From positions 1 through 32,892 of the forward strand of contig NZ_JAGPXB010000020.1 in the NCBI RefSeq assembly GCF_018069925.1: a stretch of 32,892 bases of DNA, written 5' to 3'. Positions 9,478-17,786 of the stretch are shown piece by piece. Positions within the stretch are counted from its first letter, which is position 1. The number at the start of each line of letters is the position of its first letter. Source of the DNA: Flavobacterium erciyesense (GTDB lineage: Bacteria > Bacteroidota > Bacteroidia > Flavobacteriales > Flavobacteriaceae). The notes under the pieces were generated by a model. It had not been told where the DNA came from. It worked only from the letters and a program-made list of their open reading frames with translations, and did not search any database. The position numbers were made by a program, and so were the translations under genes.

Positions 9478-9843
9478 ATGGTAAAAAATAATAAAATTTT
9501 GATAGTTTGTGTTTTGCTACTTGGCTTTTATTTATTCAAAAATTTCTTGTCCAAAAATATGATTTCGGGAACTTATGTTAGTAATAACAAACAAAGTTTA
9601 ATTGACGGACCAAATTTTGGAGATACTTTGAAAATTTACAGTAATGATAGATTTGAAAGTCAAACTTGGGGAAATGGAAAATATAAACTAAAACATTCAC
9701 TGACAGGAACTAATATTCAATTAAATTATAGATTTGAATTTGGAGAAGCTAGTTATGAAATGAATATTTATAGAAGTTTTTTTTCTAAACCCAGAATTAA
9801 TTTAGACAGTGATTTAGAATATTATTTTGAAAAAATAGATTAA
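9478..9843 (+). CDS. Small membrane-anchored protein of unknown function
   Basis: 121 residues. The N-terminus is one hydrophobic segment at about 7-23 (KILIVCVLLLGFYLF) after a few lysines, so the protein is probably inner-membrane anchored with a periplasmic body. The rest is polar and beta-rich: ISGTYVSNNKQ, DTLKIYSNDRFESQTWGNGKYKL, TNIQLNYRFEF. The pattern of short strands with G-T-Y and W-G-x-G-K-Y resembles small lipocalin-like accessory proteins, but I cannot name a family. The ATG at 9478 is chosen because it leads directly into the membrane segment; the upstream extension overlaps thiN. The zinc-ribbon gene starts one base after its stop. It is more AT-rich than thiN, which suggests an acquired segment. 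Confidence 0.7.
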   Translation: MVKNNKILIVCVLLLGFYLFKNFLSKNMISGTYVSNNKQSLIDGPNFGDTLKIYSNDRFESQTWGNGKYKLKHSLTGTNIQLNYRFEFGEASYEMNIYRSFFSKPRINLDSDLEYYFEKID

Positions 9844-9844
9844 A

Positions 9845-10081
9845 ATGGCTGTGCAAATTTGTCCAAAGTGTAAAACAGATAATTTTTCTTGGAATATTGA
9901 TGTTAGCGAAACTACGTTGACAAAATGGAGTTGTCTACATTGCAAATATATTGCAGTCGAAAATGAAACCGATGAAAGAAAATGTCTCAGATGCAATCAA
10001 AAAACTGAAACAAAATTAAAAGATAAAATAGAAGAATTTTGGTGGTGTAGTAATTGCAACTCTACAACAAAAGTTGAATAA
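9845..10081 (+). CDS. Small zinc-ribbon protein with four CxxC motifs
   Basis: 78 residues with CxxC pairs at Cys6/9, Cys30/33, Cys47/50 and Cys68/71 (CPKC, CLHC, CLRC, CSNC). These are spaced as two consecutive treble-clef or rubredoxin-like zinc ribbons. Such proteins bind zinc and commonly mediate nucleic-acid or protein contacts; no catalytic residues are seen. It starts one base after the stop of the membrane-anchored gene, so the two are probably translated together. The function is not recognised. Confidence 0.72.
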   Translation: MAVQICPKCKTDNFSWNIDVSETTLTKWSCLHCKYIAVENETDERKCLRCNQKTETKLKDKIEEFWWCSNCNSTTKVE

Positions 10082-10134
10082 AAAACAAGCACACAACAGC
10101 TACTACATCGGATTTGGACAATTAGCTTTAAGGA

Positions 10135-10167
10135 TAACTAGTTTTGTATTTAACTTCAAACTAGTTA
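10135..10167. repeat. Inverted repeat after the zinc-ribbon gene
   Basis: TAACTAGTTT (10135-10144) and AAACTAGTTA (10158-10167) are perfect reverse complements around a 13-base loop, between convergent genes. There is no T-run on either strand, so it is a weak terminator candidate. It could instead mark the edge of an inserted cassette together with the preceding segment 10090-10130. Confidence 0.5.
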
Positions 10168-10220
10168 ACGAAAAATTGATTTTACTTTAGAACAGAACAT
10201 CTTTATTTTCAGAATCTTTA

Positions 10221-11084
10221 CTACAACTTTAAAATAGCATCCCTCACGATGTCATAATGACTCCACGGAATAAAATGATTGGCATTTTCAATCACAATGG
10301 CATTTAAACTTGCTGCATTGCTAAAATTTTCTTTCATAAAAGTAACATTACTAAACGGTACCAAATCATCTTTGGTCCCGTGAATGATTGTAACTCCTGA
10401 TGTGATCTTAGGTAACTTTGGTTTCAAAGCGATTAAATCTTTTTTCAACCACCACAATTCATCGTTCGATGGTCGTAACGCACCCGGAATCAAATACCTT
10501 AACGGTGGCGACAGAATAACAGTGCGCCATTTTTCAGGCTTTTCAGCAGCAGGATCAAGCGAGCCTGCTAAAATAACTAAGTGTTTGTATCGCTTGGGAT
10601 AATCCGCTGCTAGTTGCGCTATAACGGGTCCGCCCATCGAATGACCAATCAAGACAACCTCTTTTTGATTACTCATTTTCGCAATGAATTGGGCAATGTA
10701 TTTCGACTGAACAGCTAAGTTTTCAGCCATCCCAAAATCGCTATAACCAAAACCCGGACGGTCAATGGCAATCATTCGGTATTTTTTCAGCAATAAAGTA
10801 TCTTTTAAATAATCTTTGTAAGCGTTCCAACTTCCTGGCGAACCGTGAATAAAAAAAAGCGTAGGTTTCGCCCCATCACCAGTTTGAATATAATGTATTT
10901 GGTGGCCGTCTATAGTAAGATACTTATCTTGAAATTGCGTTCCGCTTTCTGTAAAAAACTGCTTTGTTTCTTTGGCATTGTAGCGCATTCGCATACACGA
11001 CTGACTCATTACCACGTAACTCAAAAACAAAACGTAGACAACGTAGCGTTTTTTAAATCGGAATCGGTTCAACGTAAAATTCAT
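10221..11084 (-). CDS. Alpha/beta hydrolase, probably membrane-anchored or lipoprotein
   Basis: 287 residues. A hydrophobic N-terminus (about 13-27) ends in SQSC (Cys30), a weak lipobox. The alpha/beta hydrolase fold follows: HGSPGSWNAY at 80-89 (oxyanion-hole HG), IDRPGFGYSD at 107-116, the nucleophile elbow GHSMGG with Ser149, the acid in HGTKDDLVP near the C-terminus, and the catalytic histidine in NANHFIPW. All three triad residues are present. The substrate is unknown; esterase, lipase or lactonase are possible. It is transcribed leftward, divergent from rlmF and convergent with the zinc-ribbon gene. Confidence 0.88.
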   Translation of the reverse strand: MNFTLNRFRFKKRYVVYVLFLSYVVMSQSCMRMRYNAKETKQFFTESGTQFQDKYLTIDGHQIHYIQTGDGAKPTLFFIHGSPGSWNAYKDYLKDTLLLKKYRMIAIDRPGFGYSDFGMAENLAVQSKYIAQFIAKMSNQKEVVLIGHSMGGPVIAQLAADYPKRYKHLVILAGSLDPAAEKPEKWRTVILSPPLRYLIPGALRPSNDELWWLKKDLIALKPKLPKITSGVTIIHGTKDDLVPFSNVTFMKENFSNAASLNAIVIENANHFIPWSHYDIVRDAILKL

Positions 11085-11213
11085 TAGTGTTTTTGTTATA
11101 AAAGTAACCGTTTTTTATGGCAACTAAAAGCCTTGCCGCTACAATTTTTACACCAACTCAAAATGCTATTTTCTCTTAAACAACCGCCTAACAATTTACA
11201 AATTAGGATTGAC

Positions 11214-11221
11214 TATCTTTG
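11214..11221 (+). promoter_or_regulatory. -7 promoter element of rlmF
   Basis: TATCTTTG matches TAnnTTTG, 16 bases before the ATG at 11238. It supports the internal ATG over the upstream in-frame start at 11133. Confidence 0.6.
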
Positions 11222-11237
11222 CACTGAAATTAAAAAA

Positions 11238-12182
11238 ATGAAAGCAACAACAAGCATCCTTAAAACAAATTTACATCCTCGAAATCTGGATCGTGAAGGG
11301 TATAATTTTGAACAATTGTCGGCCGTAAATCCTGAGCTTAGCCAGCATGTATTTGTGAATGAACATCAAACACAAACCATCAACTTTAGCGATCCTCTAG
11401 CCGTAAAGGCGCTCAATAAAGCATTGCTTGCTTTTCATTTTAACATCAAAAATTGGGATATACCAGCCCAATACCTTTGTCCTCCAATTCCGGGTCGCGC
11501 AGATTACATTCATTATCTATCCGATCTTTTGGCTTCAAGTAACAACGGTGTGATCCCCGAAGGCGATACCGTACTTGGCCTTGATATTGGTGTAGGTGCC
11601 AATTGCATTTATCCTATTTTAGGAAACGCAATTTATGGTTGGAATTTTGTCAGTACCGATATTGACCTAAAAGCGATTGAAAATTGTGGTAGTATTTTGA
11701 GTGACAACCCAAAACTTGGTGAAGCCATCAGTTTGCAACAGCAAACGGAGTCTCGATTTATTTTTAAAAACATCATCACTCCCGAAGATCGTTTTACGTT
11801 TACGATTTGTAATCCTCCTTTTCATGCCTCGGCAGATGAAGCTACCAAAAGTAGTCTTCGAAAAGTGAATACACTCGAAAAATCAAAAACAAAAGAACTC
11901 GTTCTTAATTTTGGCGGACAAAATGCCGAATTATGGTGTGCTGGTGGCGAACTAGGATTTTTGACCCAAATGATTTTTGAAAGTGCCAAGTACCCAATGC
12001 AATGCTTATGGTTTACTACTTTGGTCTCTAAAAAAGAAAATCTTTACAGCTTAAACAAAACCTTACAAAAGGTAAGTGCTGTTACAGTGCGTACCATCGA
12101 CATGGCTCAAGGACAAAAAACAAGTCGTATTTTGGCTTGGACATTTCACAGCGAAGCCCAACAAAAAGCGTGGAAATTTTAG
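11238..12182 (+). CDS. rlmF: 23S rRNA (adenine1618-N6)-methyltransferase RlmF
   Basis: 314-residue SAM-dependent methyltransferase modifying A1618 of 23S rRNA. Motif I is GLDIGVGANCIYP at 114-126. The acidic ribose-binding site is FVSTDIDLKAI at 137-147. The adenine N6-methylase catalytic motif NPPF lies at 192-195, followed by HAS. The N-terminal LHPRNLDREGYNFEQL is typical of RlmF. The start at 11238 follows directly after the promoter element, and the extra N-terminal stretch of the longer frame is not conserved. It has a separate promoter from the following uvrB. Confidence 0.93.
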   Translation: MKATTSILKTNLHPRNLDREGYNFEQLSAVNPELSQHVFVNEHQTQTINFSDPLAVKALNKALLAFHFNIKNWDIPAQYLCPPIPGRADYIHYLSDLLASSNNGVIPEGDTVLGLDIGVGANCIYPILGNAIYGWNFVSTDIDLKAIENCGSILSDNPKLGEAISLQQQTESRFIFKNIITPEDRFTFTICNPPFHASADEATKSSLRKVNTLEKSKTKELVLNFGGQNAELWCAGGELGFLTQMIFESAKYPMQCLWFTTLVSKKENLYSLNKTLQKVSAVTVRTIDMAQGQKTSRILAWTFHSEAQQKAWKF

Positions 12183-12212
12183 TTTTTAAAAACCGTTTGT
12201 CAAATTCCTTAG

Positions 12213-12220
12213 TATCTTTG
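12213..12220 (+). promoter_or_regulatory. -7 promoter element of uvrB
   Basis: TATCTTTG, exact TAnnTTTG match, 20 bases before the uvrB ATG and 30 bases after the rlmF stop, so uvrB can be transcribed on its own. Confidence 0.6.
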
Positions 12221-12240
12221 TGAACTAGCACTGTACCCAC

Positions 12241-14232
12241 ATGAAGTTCCAAGTAGTATCCGATTACCAGCCCAAAGGCGACCAACCTGTAGCCATTCAA
12301 AAATTAGCACAAGGTATCATTGATGGCGATCCTTTTCAAACCCTTTTGGGAGTTACAGGATCCGGAAAAACATTTACAGTGGCCAATGTAATTCAAGAAG
12401 TGCAGCGTCCGACCTTGGTTTTGGCACACAACAAAACCCTAGCGGCACAGTTGTACTCTGAATTCAAACAGTTTTTTCCGAATAATGCAGTAGAATATTT
12501 TGTATCCTACTACGATTATTATCAGCCAGAAGCTTTTATGCCGGTTACCGGAGTTTTCATCGAAAAAGATTTATCCATCAACGAGGAATTGGAGAAAATG
12601 CGTATGTCGACAACCGCTTCGCTACTTTCTGGTCGTCGTGATATTTTAGTTGTAGCATCGGTATCTTGCTTGTACGGTATCGGAAACCCAATAGAATTTC
12701 AGAAAAATTTAATTCCGCTTGAGCGAGGTCAAATGATTTCGCGAACTAAATTACTCCATCAATTAGTACAAAGTTTGTATTCCAGAACTGAGGCCGACTT
12801 TAATCCGGGCAGTTTTAGAATCAAAGGTGATACTGTTGATGTGTACCCAAGTTATGCTGACGAAGCCTACCGAGTTCATTTTTTTGGTGATGAAATTGAA
12901 GAAATCGAAAGTTTTGATACCAAAACATCTCAAGTTTTAGAAAAATTCGAACGATTGACAATTTATCCTGCCAATATGTTTGTTACCTCGCCCGATGTGC
13001 TGCAAAATGCCATTTGGGAAATTCAGCAAGATTTGGTCAAACAAGTAGATTATTTTAAAGAAATAGGCAAACATCTAGAAGCAAAACGTCTTGAAGAACG
13101 TACTAATTTCGACTTAGAAATGATTCGAGAATTGGGTTATTGCTCCGGAATTGAAAATTACTCACGTTATTTAGATGGCCGTTTGCCAGGCACAAGACCT
13201 TTTTGCTTATTAGATTATTTTCCGAAAGATTATTTGATGGTGGTTGATGAAAGTCACGTTACATTATCACAAGTTAGTGCTATGTACGGAGGCGACCGCA
13301 GCCGTAAAGAAAACTTAGTGGAATATGGTTTCCGACTTCCCGCTGCGATGGACAATCGCCCATTGAAATTTGAGGAATTTGAAGCCATGCAAAACCAAGT
13401 CATTTATGTATCTGCTACTCCAGCTGATTATGAATTACAAAAAACGGAAGGTGTTGTCGTAGAGCAAGTAATTCGTCCTACTGGATTATTAGATCCTATT
13501 ATTGAAATTAGGCCGAGTTTAAATCAAATTGACGATTTAATTGAAGAAATTCAACAACGAGCCGAACAAGATGAACGCGTTTTGGTAACCACTTTGACAA
13601 AAAGAATGGCTGAAGAGTTGGCTAAATATTTAACTAAAGTTCATATTCGTTGTCGTTATATTCACTCAGAAGTAGATACTTTGGAACGAATTGAAATCAT
13701 GCAAGATTTACGAAAAGGAATTTTTGATGTCCTAATTGGTGTCAACTTACTGCGTGAAGGACTTGATTTACCTGAAGTTTCTCTTGTTGCAATTTTAGAT
13801 GCCGATAAAGAAGGTTTTTTACGTAGCCACCGATCTTTAACACAAACTATTGGTCGTGCAGCGAGAAACCTGAACGGAAAAGCCATCATGTATGCTGATA
13901 AAATTACAGACAGTATGCAGAAAACAATTGATGAAACCTCATACCGCAGAACCAAACAAATCAATTACAACGTTGCAAACAATGTAGTTCCGCAAGCGCT
14001 GAACAAAAAAATCGAAAGCGCATTTACCAAAAATACTTTGGTAGATTACGAACTGGGCAACAGCGCACCAATAGCCGCAGAGCCTGTAAATGCCTATTTA
14101 TCGAAACCAGAAATTGAAAAATTGATTCGAGAGAAAAGAAAAAACATGGAAAAGGCAGCCAAAGAATTAGACTTTATGCAGGCAGCCAAATTCCGTGATG
14201 AAATCAAAGCATTACAAGAGCAACTTACTTAG
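12241..14232 (+). CDS. uvrB: Excinuclease ABC subunit B
   Basis: 663-residue damage-verification helicase of nucleotide excision repair. It receives damaged DNA from UvrA and positions UvrC. Domains in order: Walker A GVTGSGKT at 37-44; the DNA-separating beta-hairpin region with YYDYYQPEAFMP near 90-101; Walker B/DEAD-like DESH at 336-339; helicase motif VI QTIGRAARN in the second RecA fold; and the C-terminal UVR domain (EKLIREKRKNMEKAAKELDF..AAKFRDEI) that contacts UvrC. Length is normal. Its stop codon interlocks with that of the convergent TerB-like gene. Confidence 0.98.
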   Translation: MKFQVVSDYQPKGDQPVAIQKLAQGIIDGDPFQTLLGVTGSGKTFTVANVIQEVQRPTLVLAHNKTLAAQLYSEFKQFFPNNAVEYFVSYYDYYQPEAFMPVTGVFIEKDLSINEELEKMRMSTTASLLSGRRDILVVASVSCLYGIGNPIEFQKNLIPLERGQMISRTKLLHQLVQSLYSRTEADFNPGSFRIKGDTVDVYPSYADEAYRVHFFGDEIEEIESFDTKTSQVLEKFERLTIYPANMFVTSPDVLQNAIWEIQQDLVKQVDYFKEIGKHLEAKRLEERTNFDLEMIRELGYCSGIENYSRYLDGRLPGTRPFCLLDYFPKDYLMVVDESHVTLSQVSAMYGGDRSRKENLVEYGFRLPAAMDNRPLKFEEFEAMQNQVIYVSATPADYELQKTEGVVVEQVIRPTGLLDPIIEIRPSLNQIDDLIEEIQQRAEQDERVLVTTLTKRMAEELAKYLTKVHIRCRYIHSEVDTLERIEIMQDLRKGIFDVLIGVNLLREGLDLPEVSLVAILDADKEGFLRSHRSLTQTIGRAARNLNGKAIMYADKITDSMQKTIDETSYRRTKQINYNVANNVVPQALNKKIESAFTKNTLVDYELGNSAPIAAEPVNAYLSKPEIEKLIREKRKNMEKAAKELDFMQAAKFRDEIKALQEQLT

Positions 14233-14630
14233 TTGTGTTGCTCTTGAAAAATATTCAACAGAACTTCGCTCTCAATAATAGAGAAAGGTGATTTTTCCAT
14301 TAATTTTAAAATACGTTTAGTCGCGTGCGGATTCAACCCCATTTTAATAGCAATTTGCTGAATGGCGGCTAATTCTTTATCATGTAAAACGCCATCACAA
14401 TGCATAAGCAAAGCCAATCGATAAAATTGCTGGATGCGCATGAACTCCGATCGTATAGGAAGCTCCGGCAGTTCTTCATGAAATAGTGCTTGAAAATCAG
14501 CGGTATTAAAACCTAATTCAACAGCCACAATTCGCAAGAACTCGTATTCTCTTGGATGTAGTTTACCATCAACGGTAGCAAAAGCAATTAATTCTAAAAG
14601 TAAACTTCTCTTTTCTTCGAAAGTAGCCAT
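14229..14630 (-). CDS. TerB-like all-helical protein with two repeats
   Basis: 133 residues, no signal peptide. Two similar helical units are visible: residues about 13-42 (LIAFATVDGKLHPREYEFLRIVAVELGFN) and about 70-98 (LALLMHCDGVLHDKELAAIQQIAIKMGLN). Both follow the pattern D-G-x-L-H-x-x-E with a following I-A/V-x-x-L-G-x-N. This is the metal-binding helical pattern of the TerB tellurite-resistance/DnaJ-associated fold. ATG at 14630 is preferred over the TTG codon just before it. Its end overlaps the uvrB end by 4 bases on the opposite strand. Similar proteins are, I believe, often mislabelled as UvrB subunits because of this position; the sequence gives no support for a repair function. 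Confidence 0.7.
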   Translation of the reverse strand: MATFEEKRSLLLELIAFATVDGKLHPREYEFLRIVAVELGFNTADFQALFHEELPELPIRSEFMRIQQFYRLALLMHCDGVLHDKELAAIQQIAIKMGLNPHATKRILKLMEKSPFSIIESEVLLNIFQEQHN

Positions 14631-14688
14631 CAAATTCCTATTTTTAGCTAAATTATTGTTTTTAGATCACATACACAAAATCACTTTT

Positions 14689-15492
14689 ATGACAGTGAAA
14701 TTTTTATCCGTTTGCTTGTTGTTATTATCTACAGTAATAGCTCAAGGTCAATCAAGTACCGCATCCCAACAAGTGAGTACTTTTGAAATTAAAGCGCCAC
14801 AATTACAAACCACCAAAAAAATCTGGGTATACTTGCCTAAAAATTACAAAAGTTCCAAAAAGAAATATCCCGTGATGTACATGCACGACGGTCAAAATTT
14901 ATTCGATACTAAAACTTCCTATAGTGGCGAGTGGAATATTGATGAAAAACTCGATAGTTTGCAAGCACAAATTATCGTTATCGGAATTGCGCATGGCAAT
15001 GAAAAACGACTAGACGAACTTACGCCTTTTAAAAACGAAAAATATGGTGGCGGCAAAGCAGACGAATACCTAGAATTCATCACAAAAACACTAAAACCTT
15101 ATGTTGATCAAAACTTTAGAACTAAAACCGATAAAAATCATACGCTGATTATGGGAAGTTCTTTGGGTGGACTCAACTCCTTTTATGCCGTTTTAAAATA
15201 TCCTAAAATATTTGGCAAAGCAGGCGTTTTTTCACCTTCGTTTTGGTTTTCAAAAGAGATTTATTCCTTAATGGAAAGCAGTAAAAAAACGAAAGCCAAA
15301 ATCTATTTTCTTTGTGGGGACAATGAAAGTCCAGAAATGGTTGCTGACCTTAGCAAAATGCAATACCTATTAAACTCTAACCGCTGTTATTGCTTAAACA
15401 GAAACGAGAAAAAAATAGTTAAAGGTGGCCAACACAACGAAAAACTGTGGAGAGATAATTTTGTAGAAGCGCTTTTATGGCTCGGCTATTAA
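14689..15492 (+). CDS. Secreted esterase (putative esterase / esterase D-like family)
   Basis: 267 residues. A signal peptide (MTVKFLSVCLLLLSTVIAQGQ) precedes an alpha/beta hydrolase of the putative-esterase family: IWVYLPKNYK at 45-54, YPVMYMHDGQNLFD at 60-73, nucleophile elbow GSSLGG with Ser158, a probable acid in CGDNESPE, and a histidine in GGQHNEKLW near the C-terminus. It is probably periplasmic. Relatives hydrolyse acyl or feruloyl esters or siderophore esters, so the substrate is open. ATG at 14689 is chosen because it starts the signal peptide; the frame extends upstream without one. The epimerase gene follows after 21 bases, suggesting an operon. Confidence 0.85.
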   Translation: MTVKFLSVCLLLLSTVIAQGQSSTASQQVSTFEIKAPQLQTTKKIWVYLPKNYKSSKKKYPVMYMHDGQNLFDTKTSYSGEWNIDEKLDSLQAQIIVIGIAHGNEKRLDELTPFKNEKYGGGKADEYLEFITKTLKPYVDQNFRTKTDKNHTLIMGSSLGGLNSFYAVLKYPKIFGKAGVFSPSFWFSKEIYSLMESSKKTKAKIYFLCGDNESPEMVADLSKMQYLLNSNRCYCLNRNEKKIVKGGQHNEKLWRDNFVEALLWLGY

Positions 15493-15513
15493 TTTTGATA
15501 ATGATTGAAACAC

Positions 15514-16524
15514 ATGAAACTTTTATTGCACCAATACGATTTAAAACTCAAACATACTTTTACCATTTCGAGAAAATCAATTAACACGCAGCCTACATTA
15601 ATTGTCGAATTACAAAATGAAGGTTTTTCTGGTTATGGTGAAGCTACCGCAAATCCGTACTATCAAATTACGGTGCCCATTATGGTTGAAGATTTAAAGA
15701 AGTTAGAGTCTTTTTTAGACACACTTAAACCTTGCAATCCAGAAGAATTTTGGAAGCAAGTAGCACCTTTTCTAACACATAATAAATTTGCATTGTGTGC
15801 TTTAGACAATGCGTACAATGACTGGTATGCACGATCAAAAGGTTTAAAATTATACGAATTGTGGAACTACAATACTGCAAATAATCCGCTGAGCAATTAC
15901 ACGATTGGAATTGATTCTATTGACAAAATGATTGCCAAAATGGAGGAGTTGCCTTGGCCGATTTATAAAATTAAATTAGGCACAGCTGAAGATTTAGCAA
16001 TCGTAAAAGCACTTCGTAAACATACCAATGCCATTTTTAGAATTGATGCCAATTGTGGATGGACTGTTGACGAAACACTCAAAAATGCAAAGGAATTGCA
16101 ACATCTTGGCGTAGAATTTTTAGAACAACCTTTACCTGCCAACGATTGGGAAGGTCATAAAAAAGTATATGAACACTCCGTTTTACCTATTATTGCAGAT
16201 GAAAGTTGCATTGTTGAAACAGATGTAGCGAAATGTTACCAACATTTTCACGGTATAAATATCAAACTAACCAAGTGTGGCGGCTTAACTCCCGGCCGAC
16301 GAATGCTAGCTGAAGCCAAAAAACTAGGAATGAAAACCATGGTGGGTTGTATGACCGAATCAACCGTGGGCATCTCCTCTATCGCGCATTTACTCCCTGA
16401 ATTAGATTTTGTAGACATGGATGGCGCATTATTGCTGCAAGAAGACATCGCTACCGGAGTTAAATTAGAATTCGGCAAAACTATCTACGCTGCCACTGCT
16501 GGAAATGGTGTGCAACTTTTGTAA
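15514..16524 (+). CDS. Dipeptide epimerase (L-Ala-D/L-Glu epimerase-like), enolase superfamily
   Basis: 336 residues, cytoplasmic. It has the muconate-lactonising subgroup of enolase-superfamily residues: the KxK pair in YKIKLG (Lys152/Lys154), metal ligands Asp178 (RIDANCGW), Glu204 (EFLEQPL) and Asp229 (IADES), and the opposite-face lysine in NIKLTKCGG (Lys251). The C-terminal DMDGALLL fits dipeptide epimerases, which interconvert L-Ala-D-Glu and L-Ala-L-Glu during murein peptide recycling. Substrate specificity within this group varies, so the exact dipeptide is uncertain. The ATG at 15514 is preferred over the TTG three codons upstream. It lies close after the secreted esterase gene. Confidence 0.85.
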   Translation: MKLLLHQYDLKLKHTFTISRKSINTQPTLIVELQNEGFSGYGEATANPYYQITVPIMVEDLKKLESFLDTLKPCNPEEFWKQVAPFLTHNKFALCALDNAYNDWYARSKGLKLYELWNYNTANNPLSNYTIGIDSIDKMIAKMEELPWPIYKIKLGTAEDLAIVKALRKHTNAIFRIDANCGWTVDETLKNAKELQHLGVEFLEQPLPANDWEGHKKVYEHSVLPIIADESCIVETDVAKCYQHFHGINIKLTKCGGLTPGRRMLAEAKKLGMKTMVGCMTESTVGISSIAHLLPELDFVDMDGALLLQEDIATGVKLEFGKTIYAATAGNGVQLL

Positions 16525-16579
16525 ACTAGCAATGGCAAGCCACTATTAAAAAAAACAACCGCTAATTACTTATAAACCG

Positions 16580-16587
16580 TACCTTTG
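16580..16587 (+). promoter_or_regulatory. -7 promoter element of the DUF1456 gene
   Basis: TACCTTTG matches TAnnTTTG, 15 bases before the chosen ATG at 16603. It argues against the upstream in-frame start at 16585, which lies inside the element. Confidence 0.55.
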
Positions 16588-16602
16588 CTAAAAATACATA
16601 CC

Positions 16603-17067
16603 ATGACAAATAACGATATCTTCAAAAAACTTCGCGTAGCATTGATGTTGCGTGATGATCAAATAGTAGAAATTTTAGAATTAGTTGATTTTAGAATTTC
16701 AAAATCAGAATTAGGCGCTTTTTTTAGAGATGAAAAGCACGAAAATTATATGGAATGCGGAGATCAAGTGTTACGTAATTTCTTGAATGGATTGGTAATT
16801 CACTTGCGTGGAACGAAAGAAAACCCGAAGAATCCAAAAGACGTTTTAGCCAAACACAAAGCGCAAATTCCTGTGAAAGACGGTGCCGAAAACAGACCGG
16901 AATTTAAAGCAAAACCAAGAGACACGGAAGGTTCACGCGGAGATGAAGCTCCTGCTAAAGCAAAACCGGCTGCAAAAAAAACGTTCAAAAAAACTTTCGC
17001 AAAAGGAACTCCTAAAGTGCAAGTAGTTGAAAAAGTAAAATACAACTTCGGCAAAAACAAAAAATAA
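16603..17067 (+). CDS. DUF1456 (YehS-like) protein with basic low-complexity tail
   Basis: 154 residues. Residues about 4-70 form one DUF1456 unit: DIFKKLRVALMLRDDQIVEIL, VDFRISKSELGAFFR, ECGDQVLRNFLNGLVIHLRG. Residues about 75-154 are rich in Lys, Ala and Pro (KAKPAAKKTFKKTFAKGTP), probably disordered and strongly basic, so nucleic-acid binding is possible. As I recall, E. coli YehS has two DUF1456 units; here only one is present and the tail replaces the other. Function is unknown. The Rossmann-fold gene follows after 5 bases, so the two are an operon. Confidence 0.8.
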   Translation: MTNNDIFKKLRVALMLRDDQIVEILELVDFRISKSELGAFFRDEKHENYMECGDQVLRNFLNGLVIHLRGTKENPKNPKDVLAKHKAQIPVKDGAENRPEFKAKPRDTEGSRGDEAPAKAKPAAKKTFKKTFAKGTPKVQVVEKVKYNFGKNKK

Positions 17068-17072
17068 ACCGA

Positions 17073-17729
17073 ATGAAAACAGCGATTGTTATTGGAAGCA
17101 CCGGATTGATTGGCTCTGCCTTACTACAACTTTTATTAGAGAGTGCTGATTACAGCAAAGTAATTACTTTCGTAAAAAGAGATACAGGTTTGCAACATCC
17201 CAAACTCTTGCAACATCAGATTGATTTTGATGCAACAGAAAGTTTCCAACAGTACATCGTGGGTGATGATTTGTTTTGTACTATTGGAACGACTATCAAA
17301 AATGCAGGAAGCCAAGAAGCGTTTAGAAAAGTAGATTTTGAATATCCTAAACAGTTTGCAAGCATTGCTGTAGCACAAAATGTAAAGCAGTTTTTATTGA
17401 TTTCCTCGTTGAACGCATCAGCAACATCAACTAATTTTTACCTAAAAACCAAAGGTGAAATACAGGATTTTTTAAAAACCTTACCCTTTGAGAACGTTGC
17501 TATTTTGCAACCTTCGCTATTGCTTGGTCCAAGAACTGAATTTAGGTTTGGCGAAAAAGTAGGCGCATTTTTTATGAAAATATTTTCCTTTGTATTTCAA
17601 GGGAACTTAAAAAAATATAAAGCCATACAAGGCGCTACTGTCGCCAAAGCCATGTACACATTAGCGCAAAAAAATACTCAAGGTTTCCATATTTATGAAT
17701 CGGACGTACTCGAAGAACTCGGCAAATAA
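17073..17729 (+). CDS. NAD(P)-binding Rossmann-fold protein (HTATIP2/CC3-like oxidoreductase)
   Basis: 218 residues, atypical short-chain dehydrogenase family. The dinucleotide loop GSTGLIG is at 8-14. FCTIGTTIKNAGSQEAFRKVDFEY is characteristic of the CC3/TIP30-like and YwnB-like group. LLISSLNASATSTNFYLKTKGE contains the YxxxK catalytic pair. LQPSLLLGPR follows. It probably reduces or oxidises a small substrate with NADPH, which cannot be specified. It is the second gene of a unit with the DUF1456 gene, ended by a strong terminator. Confidence 0.82.
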   Translation: MKTAIVIGSTGLIGSALLQLLLESADYSKVITFVKRDTGLQHPKLLQHQIDFDATESFQQYIVGDDLFCTIGTTIKNAGSQEAFRKVDFEYPKQFASIAVAQNVKQFLLISSLNASATSTNFYLKTKGEIQDFLKTLPFENVAILQPSLLLGPRTEFRFGEKVGAFFMKIFSFVFQGNLKKYKAIQGATVAKAMYTLAQKNTQGFHIYESDVLEELGK

Positions 17730-17739
17730 AACTCATTTC

Positions 17740-17769
17740 AAATCCTGATAATCCATCAGGATTTTTTTT
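17740..17769 (+). terminator. Intrinsic terminator after the Rossmann-fold gene
   Basis: AAATCCTGAT (17740-17749) pairs with ATCAGGATTT (17755-17764) around a 5-base loop and is followed by T residues. Confidence 0.9.
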
Positions 17770-17786
17770 AACCAAAATCAAATCCT

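Noticed and set aside
10082..10220. Intrinsic terminator between the zinc-ribbon and hydrolase genes
   Set aside because: The inverted repeat is perfect but has no T-run on either strand, so I list it only as a repeat.
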